64,000 bases of DNA from Streptomyces sp. ACA25 (GCF_028200735.1 NZ_JAQKPV010000004.1:186001-250000), one strand, 5' to 3'. Numbered from the stretch's first letter, positions 43,138-52,208 are shown. Notes: generated by a model from the letters alone, not told the origin. Program-made: numbers and translations.

Positions 43138-43545
43138 TCAGGCGCGTACGTCTCGCTGCTGCACTTCCTTGAGGACCGCCTCCACCGTGGCGAAGTCGTT
43201 GTCCACGTGAAGCACCGTGTGCCCGTGATGGACCGCTGTCGCACATACCAAGAGGTCGATGGCTCCGGCGGCGCGGTGCTGTGCTCGCTGGGTAAGCCTG
43301 TACTGCGCGGTTTCGACCCAGCGCCATGCGCTTTTGGGAACCGGCGAGAGATGGCAGAGATCATCCAGCTCTTCGGCCAACTCGTCCCGATGGGCCGGGC
43401 TTGTGGCCGAGTAGAGGAACTCCGCCCTCGTGGGCTCGCAGACATGGAACACGCCAGCAGCGATGTGCCCTTCCCACGGCCGCAGCGCGCCCGGCGTACG
43501 GAAGAGATGCCACAGGGCGGACGTGTCGAGGAGGTACGTGATCAC
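43138..43545 (-). CDS. vapC: VapC-type PIN-domain toxin
   Basis: Ribonuclease toxin of 135 residues. The PIN-domain acidic residues are present: Asp in MITYLLDTSALWHLF, Glu in EPTRAEFLYS, Asp in AAGAIDLLVCATAV and Asp in VLHVDNDF. Overlaps the upstream antitoxin gene by four bases, the usual vapBC arrangement. Target RNA unknown. Confidence 0.9.
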   Translation of the reverse strand: MITYLLDTSALWHLFRTPGALRPWEGHIAAGVFHVCEPTRAEFLYSATSPAHRDELAEELDDLCHLSPVPKSAWRWVETAQYRLTQRAQHRAAGAIDLLVCATAVHHGHTVLHVDNDFATVEAVLKEVQQRDVRA

Positions 43546-43775
43546 TCGAAGGCTGCCCGCCGAGCACGCTTGGCAGCTGCATGCGCCGCAGCCGCGGCCT
43601 CGAACTCGCCCCGCTCGCCCCGCGCGGCCAGCTTCTCGGCAGCCTCCAGTCGCTTGATGCGCGCCACGTAGTCCCGCAGAGCTCCGTTGACCGTCTCCTT
43701 CTTCGTCGACGCGCCCATGAGCCGCATCGCCTCGGCCAGCGCCTCGTCATCGAGATCGACCTGGGTCACAGACAT
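43542..43775 (-). CDS. vapB: VapB-type antitoxin
   Basis: Protein of 77 residues with an N-terminal ribbon-helix-helix DNA-binding part (TQVDLDDEALAEAMRLMGAS) and a helical Ala/Arg/Glu-rich C-terminal tail that should wrap the toxin. GAGGGG eight bases before ATG 43775 favours this start over GTG 43784. It probably represses its own promoter through the palindrome at 43802-43826. Confidence 0.87.
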   Translation of the reverse strand: MSVTQVDLDDEALAEAMRLMGASTKKETVNGALRDYVARIKRLEAAEKLAARGERGEFEAAAAAHAAAKRARRAAFE

Positions 43776-43801
43776 ACCAGCCACCCCTCACGACAAGTCC
43801 A

Positions 43802-43826
43802 TGATGTACATAAGCATGATACATCA
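43802..43826 (-). promoter_or_regulatory. Operator-promoter of vapBC
   Basis: Inverted repeat TGATGTA (43802-43808) / TACATCA (43820-43826), AT-rich in an otherwise GC-rich window, 27 bases upstream of vapB. This is where a VapBC complex would bind for autorepression. The stretch from here to the tRNA at 44070 has no recognised gene. Confidence 0.65.
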
Positions 43827-44069
43827 CCAACATTCGCGGCGGCAGCTCCGATGCAGACCAGGTGCGGAGGCGGCGATGTCGCGCCGATGTTGCGAGTTGG
43901 GTGGAGTGCGACGTCCCTCAACGGCCGTGGGACCGTCCCGCGACGCTCTTACGGGGGCTTCGTCACAAAGCCTCAGGTCAAAGCCGTTCAGGGCTCGTCT
44001 TCGATACGCACAATGCCCCCGGGTACAGCGTTTCCCCAGGTCAGAGCAATTCTGTCTGGGGGCGCTGGG

Positions 44070-44143
44070 TGGGGCGGGTGGGACTCGAACCCACGGCCGA
44101 CGGATTATGAGTCCGTTGCTCTAACCGGCTGAGCTACCGCCCC
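44070..44143 (-). tRNA. tRNA with CAT anticodon (tRNA-Met, elongator-like)
   Basis: Complete 74-base cloverleaf: acceptor GGGGCGG/CCGCCCC, D arm TAGCTCAGCCGGTTAGAGC, anticodon loop CTCATAA, T arm GTGGG-TTCGAGT-CCCAC. No encoded CCA. The non-initiator features suggest elongator Met; a lysidine-modified tRNA-Ile2 is the alternative for a CAT anticodon. Confidence 0.92.
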
Positions 44144-44300
44144 GTAGCGGCGTGCCGCGTACATGTGTACGCGCCGTCTGCCGCAGCATAGCTGTTCATA
44201 CGATGTGCCGCCCGGCCCGGGCGGTACCTCACATGATCCACAACTACGGGCACAGGGTGAAGGGTTCCCTTCGTGCGGGCGGTGAAGCCCTGAACGTGCC

Positions 44301-44323
44301 GAAGGGCCCCGTAGGGGCCCTTC
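44301..44323 (-). terminator. Terminator after the tRNA-Asn gene
   Basis: Perfect 10-bp stem GAAGGGCCCC/GGGGCCCTTC with loop GTA, nine bases beyond the tRNA 3' end in the leftward direction. Confidence 0.8.
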
Positions 44324-44331
44324 GAGTGATG

Positions 44332-44404
44332 CTCCCCCGACTGGATTCGAACCAGTAACCTGCCGGTTAACAGCCGGCTGCTCTGCCGATTGAGCTACAG
44401 GGGA
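44332..44404 (-). tRNA. tRNA-Asn (GTT anticodon)
   Basis: Complete 73-base cloverleaf: acceptor TCCCCTG/CGGGGGA, D arm TAGCTCAATCGGCAGAGC, anticodon stem-loop CCGGCTGTTAACCGG, T arm CTGG-TTCGAAT-CCAG. No integrase or att-like duplication is seen beside either tRNA. Confidence 0.95.
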
Positions 44405-44572
44405 CTGCGCCGCTCGGGCCCCCACCCGGAATCCGGGGGCGTTCCCTCGCTGCGACCCATACATTAGCGCATGTGAGGCTGTGCATTGAAATCGGTATCC
44501 GGGGTTCCCGGGTGTCTGCGGTGTGAGAGCGCCGTGCCAACCACCACAGGCCCGCGAGGGAAGGAAACATCC

Positions 44573-44869
44573 ATGCGGAAGAGGCTCATGTTCATGGCGG
44601 GAGCGGCAGTGGGCTACGTGCTCGGCGCCAAGGCCGGTCGCGAGCGCTACGAGCAGCTGTCGGGAGCCGCGCAGCGGTTCATGGGCAACCCGGCGGTGCG
44701 GAACACGATGGAGTCCGCGGCGCAGAACGGACGCCAGGCCGCGGCCAGGGCGGCGGGCATGGTCAACGAACGGGCGGGTGACCGGCTGCCGGGCCCGGTA
44801 GTGGAGAAGCTGCGTTCGGTCCAGGGCAATCGCACCCCGATGGACGACGACTGGGGAAGCAGCAGCTGA
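44573..44869 (+). CDS. YtxH-like small membrane-associated protein
   Basis: Protein of 98 residues. An N-terminal glycine-rich hydrophobic segment (MFMAGAAVGYVLGAKAGRER) is followed by an amphipathic helical region rich in Gln, Ala and Arg. This is the layout of YtxH-domain proteins. GGAAGG precedes the ATG. Ends in the strong terminator at 44902. Function unknown. Confidence 0.78.
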   Translation: MRKRLMFMAGAAVGYVLGAKAGRERYEQLSGAAQRFMGNPAVRNTMESAAQNGRQAAARAAGMVNERAGDRLPGPVVEKLRSVQGNRTPMDDDWGSSS

Positions 44870-44901
44870 CCGGCGCGGAGCGGCGCGTGTGAGCGCGTGA
44901 G

Positions 44902-44944
44902 CGGTGGGGCGGCGGCCGGGTATGTCCCGGCCGCCGCCCCACCG
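44902..44944 (+). terminator. Strong terminator
   Basis: Perfect 19-bp stem (44902-44920 with 44926-44944) and the 5-base loop TATGT, 32 bases after the YtxH-like gene. Confidence 0.82.
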
Positions 44945-45086
44945 CGCCGTCCGCCGCGGGGGCGGTAGCCTTCGGTCGTTGCCCCTGCGGCCGGTGAGGG
45001 GCTAGCGTGTGTTCGATATTCCGGCAGGCGACCGGAGAGTCGGACGTGTCAGCCGCCGGTGGGCGGCCGGGGGAGGCGCGAGGAGC

Positions 45087-45857
45087 ATGGGGCGGCAGGT
45101 TCCGGCGGTGAGCCGGGCTTTGGACATCCTCGAGCTGTTCCTTGAAGGGGACGGAACCCACTCGGCTCCCGAGATCACCCGCCGGCTTCAGCTGCCGCGC
45201 ACCACGGTCCACGAGCTGATCACCACGCTCGCCGCCCGCTCGTACCTGGTGCCGGTCCCGGACCGGCCCGGCAGGTACCGGCTCGGGGTCCGCACGTACC
45301 AGCTGGGCAGCCGCTACGCCGAGCAGCTGGACATCGCCGCGGAGGGCCAGCAGGTGGCCCGGTCGGTTGCCGAGGCGTGCGGCGAGACGGTGCACGTGGC
45401 TTTGCTGGAGCACCTGGACGTCATCTACATCGCGAAGGTCGACAGCACGCACGCGGTGCGGATGGTGTCGGCCGCGGGCCGTCGGCTGCCCGCGCACTGC
45501 ACGGCGGTCGGCAAGATGCTGCTCGCTGCGCTGCCGCCCGAGGAGCTCGACGCTCGGTTGCCCGAGGGCCCGCTGCCCGCCATGACGGCGAACTCGCTGA
45601 CCTCGGTGGAAGGGCTGCGACGGGAGCTGGCGGAGATCCGGGAGCACGGGATCGCCCATGAGAGCCAGGAGTCGAACCCGGACGTCAGCTGTGTCGCCGC
45701 ACCCGTGCGGGACCGACAGGGGCGTGTGGTGGCGGCGCTGAGCGTCTCGGTGCCGATGATCCGGTGGAGCGAGGAGCGCCGGGAGGAACTGGCGGCGCTG
45801 GCCGCGGACGGAGCGGACCGGCTGTCCGAGCGCCTCGGTTATCGGCGGCGCGGCTGA
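45087..45857 (+). CDS. IclR-family transcriptional regulator
   Basis: Regulator of 256 residues. The winged helix-turn-helix (VSRALDILELFLEGDGTHSA, then LPRTTVHELITTLAARSYLV) occupies residues 7-56; the C-terminal GAF-like ligand domain includes HCTAVGKMLLAALPPEEL and SCVAAPVRDRQGRVVAALSV. GGGGAGG lies about ten bases before the ATG. The SMP-30 lactonase 165 bases downstream is its likely target; IclR proteins often control sugar-acid genes. Confidence 0.9.
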   Translation: MGRQVPAVSRALDILELFLEGDGTHSAPEITRRLQLPRTTVHELITTLAARSYLVPVPDRPGRYRLGVRTYQLGSRYAEQLDIAAEGQQVARSVAEACGETVHVALLEHLDVIYIAKVDSTHAVRMVSAAGRRLPAHCTAVGKMLLAALPPEELDARLPEGPLPAMTANSLTSVEGLRRELAEIREHGIAHESQESNPDVSCVAAPVRDRQGRVVAALSVSVPMIRWSEERREELAALAADGADRLSERLGYRRRG

Positions 45858-46021
45858 CCTGCCGCGACGCCGCTCCCGGCGGGGCGGTGCGCTCCGGCGC
45901 GGTGCGGCCCCCGGGGTGCGCCGGGCCGGCGGACGCCGGGGGCGAAGACATGCGCGCGGTGAGTCCGCGCGGCAGGGACCGGGCTGTTGGGGCCCGGCGT
46001 GAGGGACGGGACGTCATACGC

Positions 46022-46882
46022 ATGAAGCGGCACACGCAGTACCTGGACACCGCGGTCAAGGCGGACGCTGCGCTCGGGGAGGGCCCGACCTGGGACTCGG
46101 TGGAGCAGCGCCTGATCTGGGTGGACATCCTGTCCTCCCGCGTGCACCTGTTCGACCCGGGGTCCGGGCGGCGGAGCGTGCTGCCGACCGAGCAGCACGT
46201 CGGTGCGGCGAAGCCGCGCGCGAACGGCGGGCTCGCCGTCAACCTGCGGGACGGGATCGGGCTCTACGATGCGGACGGGGCGTTCCGGTGGCTGGTGCGC
46301 GAGCCGGTGGCCGGACGCCGAGGGAACGACGCGGCGGTGGCCCCGGACGGCACGCTGTGGGCGGGCACGATGAGCTACGCGGAGAAGCCCGGTGGGGGGA
46401 CACTGACCCGGATCGGGCCCGGCGGCGAAGCGGTGACCGTACTGCCTGACGTGACGGTCAGCAACGGCACCGGGTGGAGCCCGGACGGCACCCTGATGTA
46501 CTACATCGACACCCCGACCCGCCGGATCGACGTGTTCCGCTGGGCGGACGGCGAGGTGACGGACCGCCGTCCGCTGGCCGGGATCGAGGACGGTGCGGGC
46601 TTCCCGGACGGTCTGACGGTGGATGCGGACGGCTGCGTGTGGGTCGCCCTCTGGGACGGCGGCGCGCTCCGCCGCTACACCCCCGACGGCCGGCTCGACC
46701 GCACCGTCGAGCTGCCGGTCTCCCGTCCCACCGCCTGCGCGTTCGGCGGCGCGGACCTGACGGACCTGTACGTCAGCTCGGCCCGCATCGGTACGGACCC
46801 GGGCGCCGAGCCGCTGGCCGGCTCGCTGCTGGTGCTGCCGGGCGCGGGGGCCGGGCTGGCGCAGCCGGCCTTCGCCGGCTGA
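46022..46882 (+). CDS. SMP-30/gluconolactonase-family lactonase
   Basis: Six-bladed beta-propeller enzyme of 286 residues that opens sugar lactones using a divalent metal. Ligand residues are visible as Glu in DAALGEGPTWDS, Asn in VSNGTGWSPD and Asp in FPDGLTVDADG. The ATG at 46022 is preferred because the homologous region starts there. Probably in one unit with the IclR gene upstream. The exact lactone is unknown. The 250 bases after it hold no recognised gene. Confidence 0.87.
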   Translation: MKRHTQYLDTAVKADAALGEGPTWDSVEQRLIWVDILSSRVHLFDPGSGRRSVLPTEQHVGAAKPRANGGLAVNLRDGIGLYDADGAFRWLVREPVAGRRGNDAAVAPDGTLWAGTMSYAEKPGGGTLTRIGPGGEAVTVLPDVTVSNGTGWSPDGTLMYYIDTPTRRIDVFRWADGEVTDRRPLAGIEDGAGFPDGLTVDADGCVWVALWDGGALRRYTPDGRLDRTVELPVSRPTACAFGGADLTDLYVSSARIGTDPGAEPLAGSLLVLPGAGAGLAQPAFAG

Positions 46883-47134
46883 CGGCTGACGGCTGCCGGG
46901 TGACGGCTGCCACGGCGGTGACGAGGGTGGTCGGATGAGGGCGTGACCCGGGGGACCGGGTGACCGGCCGGTCGGTCACCGTTCTGCGAATCGCGCCCTG
47001 CGGAAACGGATCACGTTCCGGGGCTCTCGCAGAACTCGCACAGATGGTCATTTGTGAGAATGCCCCTTGTGTCACGCGGACGTGACGGCCTGGTTCCGCG
47101 TGCCCGCGCCGGACGTGGCAACCCGTGTCAGGGG

Positions 47135-47983
47135 TCAGGCGCGGCGGGTGGCCCAGACGCTGCGTTCGGTGCGTACCGTCAGGTCGCCGCGGCGCAGGAT
47201 GCTGTGCGGGCCGGTGGTGTCGAGGAGCCGGTCGAGCGCGGTGAGGTCCTCGGGGGAGAGCCTGTCGGCGATGACGCTGCGGATGCGCTGCAGGATGCCG
47301 AGGGCGTAGCGGCCGATCGCTTCGTTGCGGTCGCCCTCGATGTTCACGGCGATGGTGCGTTCGTCCTCGACGGTGAAGCCGGCGGCGGTCAGCATCGGGC
47401 CCCAGTCGGCGCCGCGGTGGGGCATGTGTTCGGCGTGGCGGCGGTCGGCTGCGGCGTGGACGCGCTCTTCCAGGCCGGGCCGGTCCTCGGGGGCATTCTC
47501 GGGCAGGAAGCGGGGGTGGCCGGCCAGTTCGACGACGGCGAACAGGCCGTTGGGCGCGAGCGCGTCGTGGACGGTGCGCAGCACGCGCTCGGGGTGGGCC
47601 ATGTGGTGCATCGATGCCGATGCCCAGATCAGATCGGGTGAGCCGAGGTCGGGCCAGGCGTCGTCGTCGAGGTCGGCCTGCACGGTGCGCACGCGTTCCT
47701 CGACGCCGCGGGTGCACGCCTTGGTGCGCAGGCGCTGAAGGTGTTCGGCGGATGTGTCGACGGCGGTGACGTGCGCGTGGGGGAAGCGGTCGAGGAGGGC
47801 GAAGGTGCCCGCGCCCGTGCCGCAGCCGAGGTCCACGATGTGGCCGGGGGCGCTCTTCAGCGGCAGCGACGCGGTGATGGAGGCGGTGTGCTCGGCGAGG
47901 ACCTCGGCGTCCAGGTCGAGGATCTCCGCGTGAGCGCTGGTGTCCTGCTCGTGGTGGTGGCCGTGCGTGTGTGTTTGGTTCAT
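47135..47983 (-). CDS. Class I SAM-dependent methyltransferase
   Basis: Protein of 282 residues. The SAM-binding motif I is VDLGCGTGAGTFALL near residue 50; the post-I acidic residue is in VTAVDTSAEHL. Motif IV-like sequence is DLIWASASMHHMAHPERVL. An unusual His-rich N-terminus (THTHGHHHEQD) could bind metal. It stands alone. The substrate is unknown. Confidence 0.85.
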   Translation of the reverse strand: MNQTHTHGHHHEQDTSAHAEILDLDAEVLAEHTASITASLPLKSAPGHIVDLGCGTGAGTFALLDRFPHAHVTAVDTSAEHLQRLRTKACTRGVEERVRTVQADLDDDAWPDLGSPDLIWASASMHHMAHPERVLRTVHDALAPNGLFAVVELAGHPRFLPENAPEDRPGLEERVHAAADRRHAEHMPHRGADWGPMLTAAGFTVEDERTIAVNIEGDRNEAIGRYALGILQRIRSVIADRLSPEDLTALDRLLDTTGPHSILRRGDLTVRTERSVWATRRA

Positions 47984-48111
47984 GCCTTTCACCGTAGGGC
48001 GACTATGCGCCAGAGGCGTACTGTCTCCCTGTTTGCGCAAGGTGATGGCCGTAGGTGCTGCGTGACGCGCAAAAGGGTGCCGCTGCGGAGGCCGTCGTGC
48101 GGCTCGCGCCG

Positions 48112-48699
48112 TCAATCGGGAGGGCCTTGAGCGTCGCCGTCGTCGCGCTGGTGGCCGCGGCGGGCGTCGCGGTCGAAGAGACCCAGGATCTCGCAGGGGC
48201 CACCTCCGGTGCCGATGGCGTGCGGCATCATCGTGGGGAACTCGGCGGCCTGGTTGGTCTCGATGCGGAAGCGGCGCTGGCCGAGCATGAGGATCGCGGT
48301 GCCGGACAGTACGACGAACCACTCGCGCCCCGGGTGGGCGCGCATGCGGGCGGGGTTGTCGGGCGGGGGGTCGGTCAGGTGCTGGCGCACCACGCTCATG
48401 CCGGGGTCGGCCTTCAGGGCCCAGCGCATCCGGCCGTGGGTGCTGTCGATCGTCGGACTGGTGACGACGTCGTCGGTGGCGGTCTCCACGAGCTGGTCCA
48501 GCGTGGTGTCCAGGGCGCGGGCGAGGGTGACCAGCTGGTCCAGTGCGAGGCGGCGCTGGCCGTTCTCGATGCGGCTCAGTGAGGACTGGCTGAGGTGGGC
48601 GCGGGTGGCCAGTTCTTCCAGTGACAAGCCCTGCGCCACCCGCAGCGCGCGGATGCGTTTGCGTACGAGGCCGTCCAGCTCTCCACCTTCTTGCGTCAT
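48112..48699 (-). CDS. XRE-cupin transcriptional regulator
   Basis: Regulator of 195 residues with an N-terminal helix-turn-helix (LSLEELATRAHLSQSSLSRI near residue 25) and a C-terminal cupin domain (HPGREWFVVLSGTAILML near residue 125). The ATG at 48699 is taken; ATG 48708 is in frame but lies inside the palindrome at 48708-48726. It is divergent from a thioredoxin-reductase-like gene and an MFS exporter, which it probably controls. Confidence 0.85.
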   Translation of the reverse strand: MTQEGGELDGLVRKRIRALRVAQGLSLEELATRAHLSQSSLSRIENGQRRLALDQLVTLARALDTTLDQLVETATDDVVTSPTIDSTHGRMRWALKADPGMSVVRQHLTDPPPDNPARMRAHPGREWFVVLSGTAILMLGQRRFRIETNQAAEFPTMMPHAIGTGGGPCEILGLFDRDARRGHQRDDGDAQGPPD

Positions 48700-48707
48700 G
48701 GGCAACA

Positions 48708-48726
48708 TTGTATGCCCTAGATGCAA
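48708..48726. promoter_or_regulatory. Operator in the XRE-cupin/oxidoreductase divergent promoter
   Basis: Imperfect inverted repeat TTGTATGC-CCTA-GATGCAA. It overlaps a leftward -10 box (TACAAT on the minus strand), placing the leftward transcript start next to ATG 48699. Binding by the XRE-cupin protein would control both directions. Confidence 0.5.
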
Positions 48727-48800
48727 TGCGGGGTTAGCGTCGGTGCAGATGGTCCGCAGTGTCTGAACCACGCACGACGAGAGAGCAGGAGGACATGGCT

Positions 48801-49808
48801 ATGACGACTTCTCCGTGCGCGAGCGACGCACTGCCCGGTGGAACCGTCGACGCAGTGGTGATCGGCGGGGGCGCCGCAGGGCTGAACGGTGCTTTGACTC
48901 TGGCCCGCTCCCGCCGGTCGGTCGTCGTGATCGACAACGGCTCCCCGCGCAACGCGTCGGCTGCGGCCATGCACGGCTTCATCGTGCTGGACGGCACCGA
49001 GCCGCGCGAGATCCTCCGGCGGGGCCGGGAGCAGGTCCGCCAGTACGGCGGACACATCGTCTTCGGCACGGTGGCCTCTGCCGCCCCGGCCGCCCCGTCG
49101 GCCGACGGAGACCTGCGTTTCACCCTCACCCTGGCTGACGGCCACAGCATCACCGCGCGCCGCCTCCTGGTGGCCACGGGTCTGCGGGACGTGCTGCCCG
49201 AGGTCCCCGGCCTCGCCGAACACTGGGGAGACAGTGTGGTGCACTGCCCGTACTGCCACGGCTGGGAGGTCCGCGACCAGCCCATCGGCGTCCTCGCCAC
49301 CGGCCCGGCCTCCGTCCACCACGCACTCCTGTTCCGCCAACTGACCGCGGACCTGACCTACTTCACCCACGGCACTGCCCTGGATGAGGACACTCGAGCC
49401 CGCTTCGCCGCCCGCAACATCCCCATCGTCGACACCCCGGTGCAGGAGGTCGTCAACCACGAGGACGGCACCCTCGCCGGGCTGCGCCTGACCGGCGGCC
49501 AGGTTGTGGGCCGCCGCGTCCTCGCGGTCGCCACACAGATGCAGGCCCGCACCGAGGGCCTGGATGCGCTGAAGCTGCCCATGGAGGACTTGCCGGACCA
49601 CATGGGCCGCCGCTTCGCCTCCGGCATGGCCGGCACCACCGAGGTGCCGGGCGTGTGGGTGGCAGGCAACGCCACCGACCTTGCCGCCCAGGTCGGCGCC
49701 TCCGCCGCGGCCGGCGCCCTGGCCGGCTCCCACATCAACGCCGTGCTGGTCACCGCGGACACCGCCGCCGCGCTCGCCGCCGCGCGGGGCGAGACACCCG
49801 CCCTCTGA
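48801..49808 (+). CDS. Thioredoxin-reductase-like FAD/NAD(P) oxidoreductase
   Basis: Flavoprotein of 335 residues. FAD motif VVIGGGAAGLNGALTLARS at residue 18; redox pair in VVHCPYCHGWEVRD near residue 150; C-terminal FAD motif GVWVAGNATDLAAQVGASAA. The NAD(P) motif is less typical (GVLATGPASVHHALL), as in small dithiol oxidases related to TrxB. AGGAGG stands eight bases before ATG 48801 and too close to ATG 48795. Followed 108 bases later by an exporter gene, suggesting a thiol-antibiotic or detoxification role; this is inference. Confidence 0.85.
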   Translation: MTTSPCASDALPGGTVDAVVIGGGAAGLNGALTLARSRRSVVVIDNGSPRNASAAAMHGFIVLDGTEPREILRRGREQVRQYGGHIVFGTVASAAPAAPSADGDLRFTLTLADGHSITARRLLVATGLRDVLPEVPGLAEHWGDSVVHCPYCHGWEVRDQPIGVLATGPASVHHALLFRQLTADLTYFTHGTALDEDTRARFAARNIPIVDTPVQEVVNHEDGTLAGLRLTGGQVVGRRVLAVATQMQARTEGLDALKLPMEDLPDHMGRRFASGMAGTTEVPGVWVAGNATDLAAQVGASAAAGALAGSHINAVLVTADTAAALAAARGETPAL

Positions 49809-49916
49809 CAACGCCTCCCGGGGGCCCGGCCGACCGCCCGGCCCAACCCGCCCTGTTCACCCACCGACCGGCCCTGCCCGGCGTCAGCTCGGCATGCCTG
49901 TGTTGTGAGGAAATCC

Positions 49917-51509
49917 ATGAGCACACCCCAGCCCCCACAAGCCGCGCCGGCCAGTGGCGAAGGCAGCCCGGACGCGCGTCAGCTGAGGACGGTCCTGATC
50001 GCCGTCTCCCTCGCGCTGATGTCGGTCATCGCCTCGGTGTCCGGGCTGAACGTCGCGCAGACCCACATGGCAGTGGAGTTCGGCGCCTCGCAGAACACGG
50101 TTCTGTGGATCATCAACATCTACGCCCTCGCCCTGGCCGCGCTGCTGCTGCCGCTCGGCGCCATCGGCGACCGCCTGGGACGCAAGCCCATGCTCCTCGC
50201 CGGACTGGGCTTCTTCGGCGTCGCCACCGTCGTCTCGGCCCTGGCCCCGACGGCGGAGGTGATGATTGCCGCACGCGTCGCCAGCGGTATCGGCGCCGCG
50301 ATGATCATGCCGATCACCCTGGCCGTCATCACCGCCACCTTCCCCGAGGAACAGCGCGGCAAGGCGATCGGCGTATGGACCGGCGTCGCCGGCGGCGGCG
50401 GCATCCTGGGCATGTTCCTCTCCGCCCTCCTCGTCGACGTCGCCACCTGGCGCTGGCTGTTCGCCCTGCCGGTGTCCCTGACCCTCGCGGCCCTGGCCAT
50501 GACGGCGACATCGGTTCCCCACTCCCGCGAGACCTCGGCCCGCCGCTTCGACACCGCCGGCGCGCTGCTCTCCACCCTCGCCGTGACCGGCCTCATCTTC
50601 GTCCTGCAAGAAGGTCCCGAACGCGGCTGGACCGCCCCCGTCACTCTGATCAGCCTCGCCGTCGGTCTCCTCGCGGCCATCGGCTTCGTGGCCTGGGAGC
50701 TGCACCGCCGCGACAGCGCACTGCTGGACGTGCGGCTGTTCCGCGAGCGCGGCCTGTCGGGCGGCTCGATCACATTGCTGGTGGTCTTCGGTGTCCAGGC
50801 GGGTATCGGCGTGGTCCTCTTCCCGTTCTTCCAGGCCGTGCTCGGCTGGTCCGGGCTGCTGTCCACGGCCGCCATGATGCCCATGGCCGTCATGATGATG
50901 GCCACCTCCGGCCTGGCCCCCAAGCTCGCCGCAGGCATCGGTTCCCGCTCCACCATGGCGGCAGGCATCGCGCTGGCCGGACTCGGCCTCGTGCTCATGG
51001 CCCTGCTCGTCTCCGTCAAGGGCGGCTACCTGTCCATCCTGCCCGGACTGCTCGCCATGGGACTGGGCATGGGCCTGTCGATGACCCCGTCCACCACCGC
51101 CATCACCGCGTCCCTGCCGCGCGCCGAACAAGGCGTGGCCTCTGCCCTGAACGACGTCACCCGCGAGTTCGGCACCGCACTCGGCGTCGCTCTGCTCGGC
51201 GGACTGCTGGCCAACGGCTACCGTGGCGCCATCGACAACCGGCTGCACGGCATCCCGCAGGGAACCGCGGACACCGCCCGCGACGGCGTTGCCAACGCTG
51301 TCGAAGCGGCCGGCAACGCCGGCCCGCACGCCCAGGACCTGCTCCACGCAGCCCAGCAGTCCTTCGTCGACGGCTGGCAGCAGTCCATGTGGGCAGGCGC
51401 CGCCGTCATGGGCGCCCTGCTCGTCCACATCGTCTTCCGCGGCCCCGAGAACACCACACCTGCGGTCACCGCCGAGGCAGAAACCGCCGAGGCCCTCGCC
51501 GCCCGCTGA
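49917..51509 (+). CDS. MFS transporter, DHA2 drug exporter family
   Basis: Membrane transporter of 530 residues with 14 predicted helices. The antiporter motif GDRLGRKPMLLAGLG lies near residue 85 and a motif-C-like region in VASGIGAAMIMPITLAVITA. GAGG precedes the ATG at 49917. Same direction as the flavoprotein gene upstream, probably one operon under the XRE-cupin regulator. Substrate unknown; efflux is the family role. Confidence 0.9.
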   Translation: MSTPQPPQAAPASGEGSPDARQLRTVLIAVSLALMSVIASVSGLNVAQTHMAVEFGASQNTVLWIINIYALALAALLLPLGAIGDRLGRKPMLLAGLGFFGVATVVSALAPTAEVMIAARVASGIGAAMIMPITLAVITATFPEEQRGKAIGVWTGVAGGGGILGMFLSALLVDVATWRWLFALPVSLTLAALAMTATSVPHSRETSARRFDTAGALLSTLAVTGLIFVLQEGPERGWTAPVTLISLAVGLLAAIGFVAWELHRRDSALLDVRLFRERGLSGGSITLLVVFGVQAGIGVVLFPFFQAVLGWSGLLSTAAMMPMAVMMMATSGLAPKLAAGIGSRSTMAAGIALAGLGLVLMALLVSVKGGYLSILPGLLAMGLGMGLSMTPSTTAITASLPRAEQGVASALNDVTREFGTALGVALLGGLLANGYRGAIDNRLHGIPQGTADTARDGVANAVEAAGNAGPHAQDLLHAAQQSFVDGWQQSMWAGAAVMGALLVHIVFRGPENTTPAVTAEAETAEALAAR

Positions 51510-51668
51510 CCGCGCACGAGCCAGACGCACACCAGACACACCGCTCCGTGAACATCGCGCACCGGGGCTGATGCTCAACGTCGTTGTCCTGCGGAACACG
51601 GTGTACTTTCTGTTCCGTTGCTCCTCGGACCCCGCGTTCTGCCGGCCCCCGCGCCGTAGGGTCCCCGT

Positions 51669-52208
51669 ATGCGTGCTGACAGCCCTGCGGAGCCCCGTGC
51701 CCTCCTGCTCAACGGCACGGTCGGGGTCGGGAAGTCGTCGGTGGCAGAGGCAGTGGGAGGGCTTCTCGCGGAGGCCGCGGTGCCCCATGCCGTCATCGAC
51801 CTGGACAGCCTGCGGCGCGCCTGGCCGGCGCCGCCCGGGGACCGCTTCCACTTCGGCCTGATGCTCCGGAATCTGAGCGCGGTGGCCGGCAACTGCCTGG
51901 CTGCCGGAGCGGTCCGGCTGCTCCTCGCGGGGGTGGTCGAAACCCGGGAGCAACGGCAGAGGTGCGCTGACGCGGTGGGCGTCGAGCTGTCGGTGTGCCG
52001 GCTCCGGGCGGGCCTGCCGGTGATCCGGGAGCGGCTCACCCGCCGTCACGCGCAGGAGCCCGAGGCGTTGCGCTGGCACCTGGAGCGGGCCGGAGAGCTG
52101 GCCGGAATCCTGGACCGGGCCGGGGTGGACGACTTCACCGTGGACGCCGGCACCGACCCGGTGACCGACGTCGCCGCAGCCGTGCTCCAGGCGGCCGGCC
52201 GGCACTGA
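51669..52208 (+). CDS. P-loop kinase-like ATPase
   Basis: Protein of 179 residues with Walker A LLNGTVGVGKSSVAEAV at residue 13 and an acidic motif VIDLDSLRRAWPAPP near residue 45, as in small nucleoside or adenylylsulfate-type kinases. The lid-like Arg-rich region is RLRAGLPVIRERLTRRH. It lies convergent to the Mrp operon. Related proteins are annotated only as AAA family ATPases; substrate unknown. Confidence 0.78.
   Translation: MRADSPAEPRALLLNGTVGVGKSSVAEAVGGLLAEAAVPHAVIDLDSLRRAWPAPPGDRFHFGLMLRNLSAVAGNCLAAGAVRLLLAGVVETREQRQRCADAVGVELSVCRLRAGLPVIRERLTRRHAQEPEALRWHLERAGELAGILDRAGVDDFTVDAGTDPVTDVAAAVLQAAGRH

Noticed and set aside
44070..44404. Integrated element at the tRNA genes
   Set aside because: No integrase, no partial tRNA copy and no direct repeats were seen nearby.
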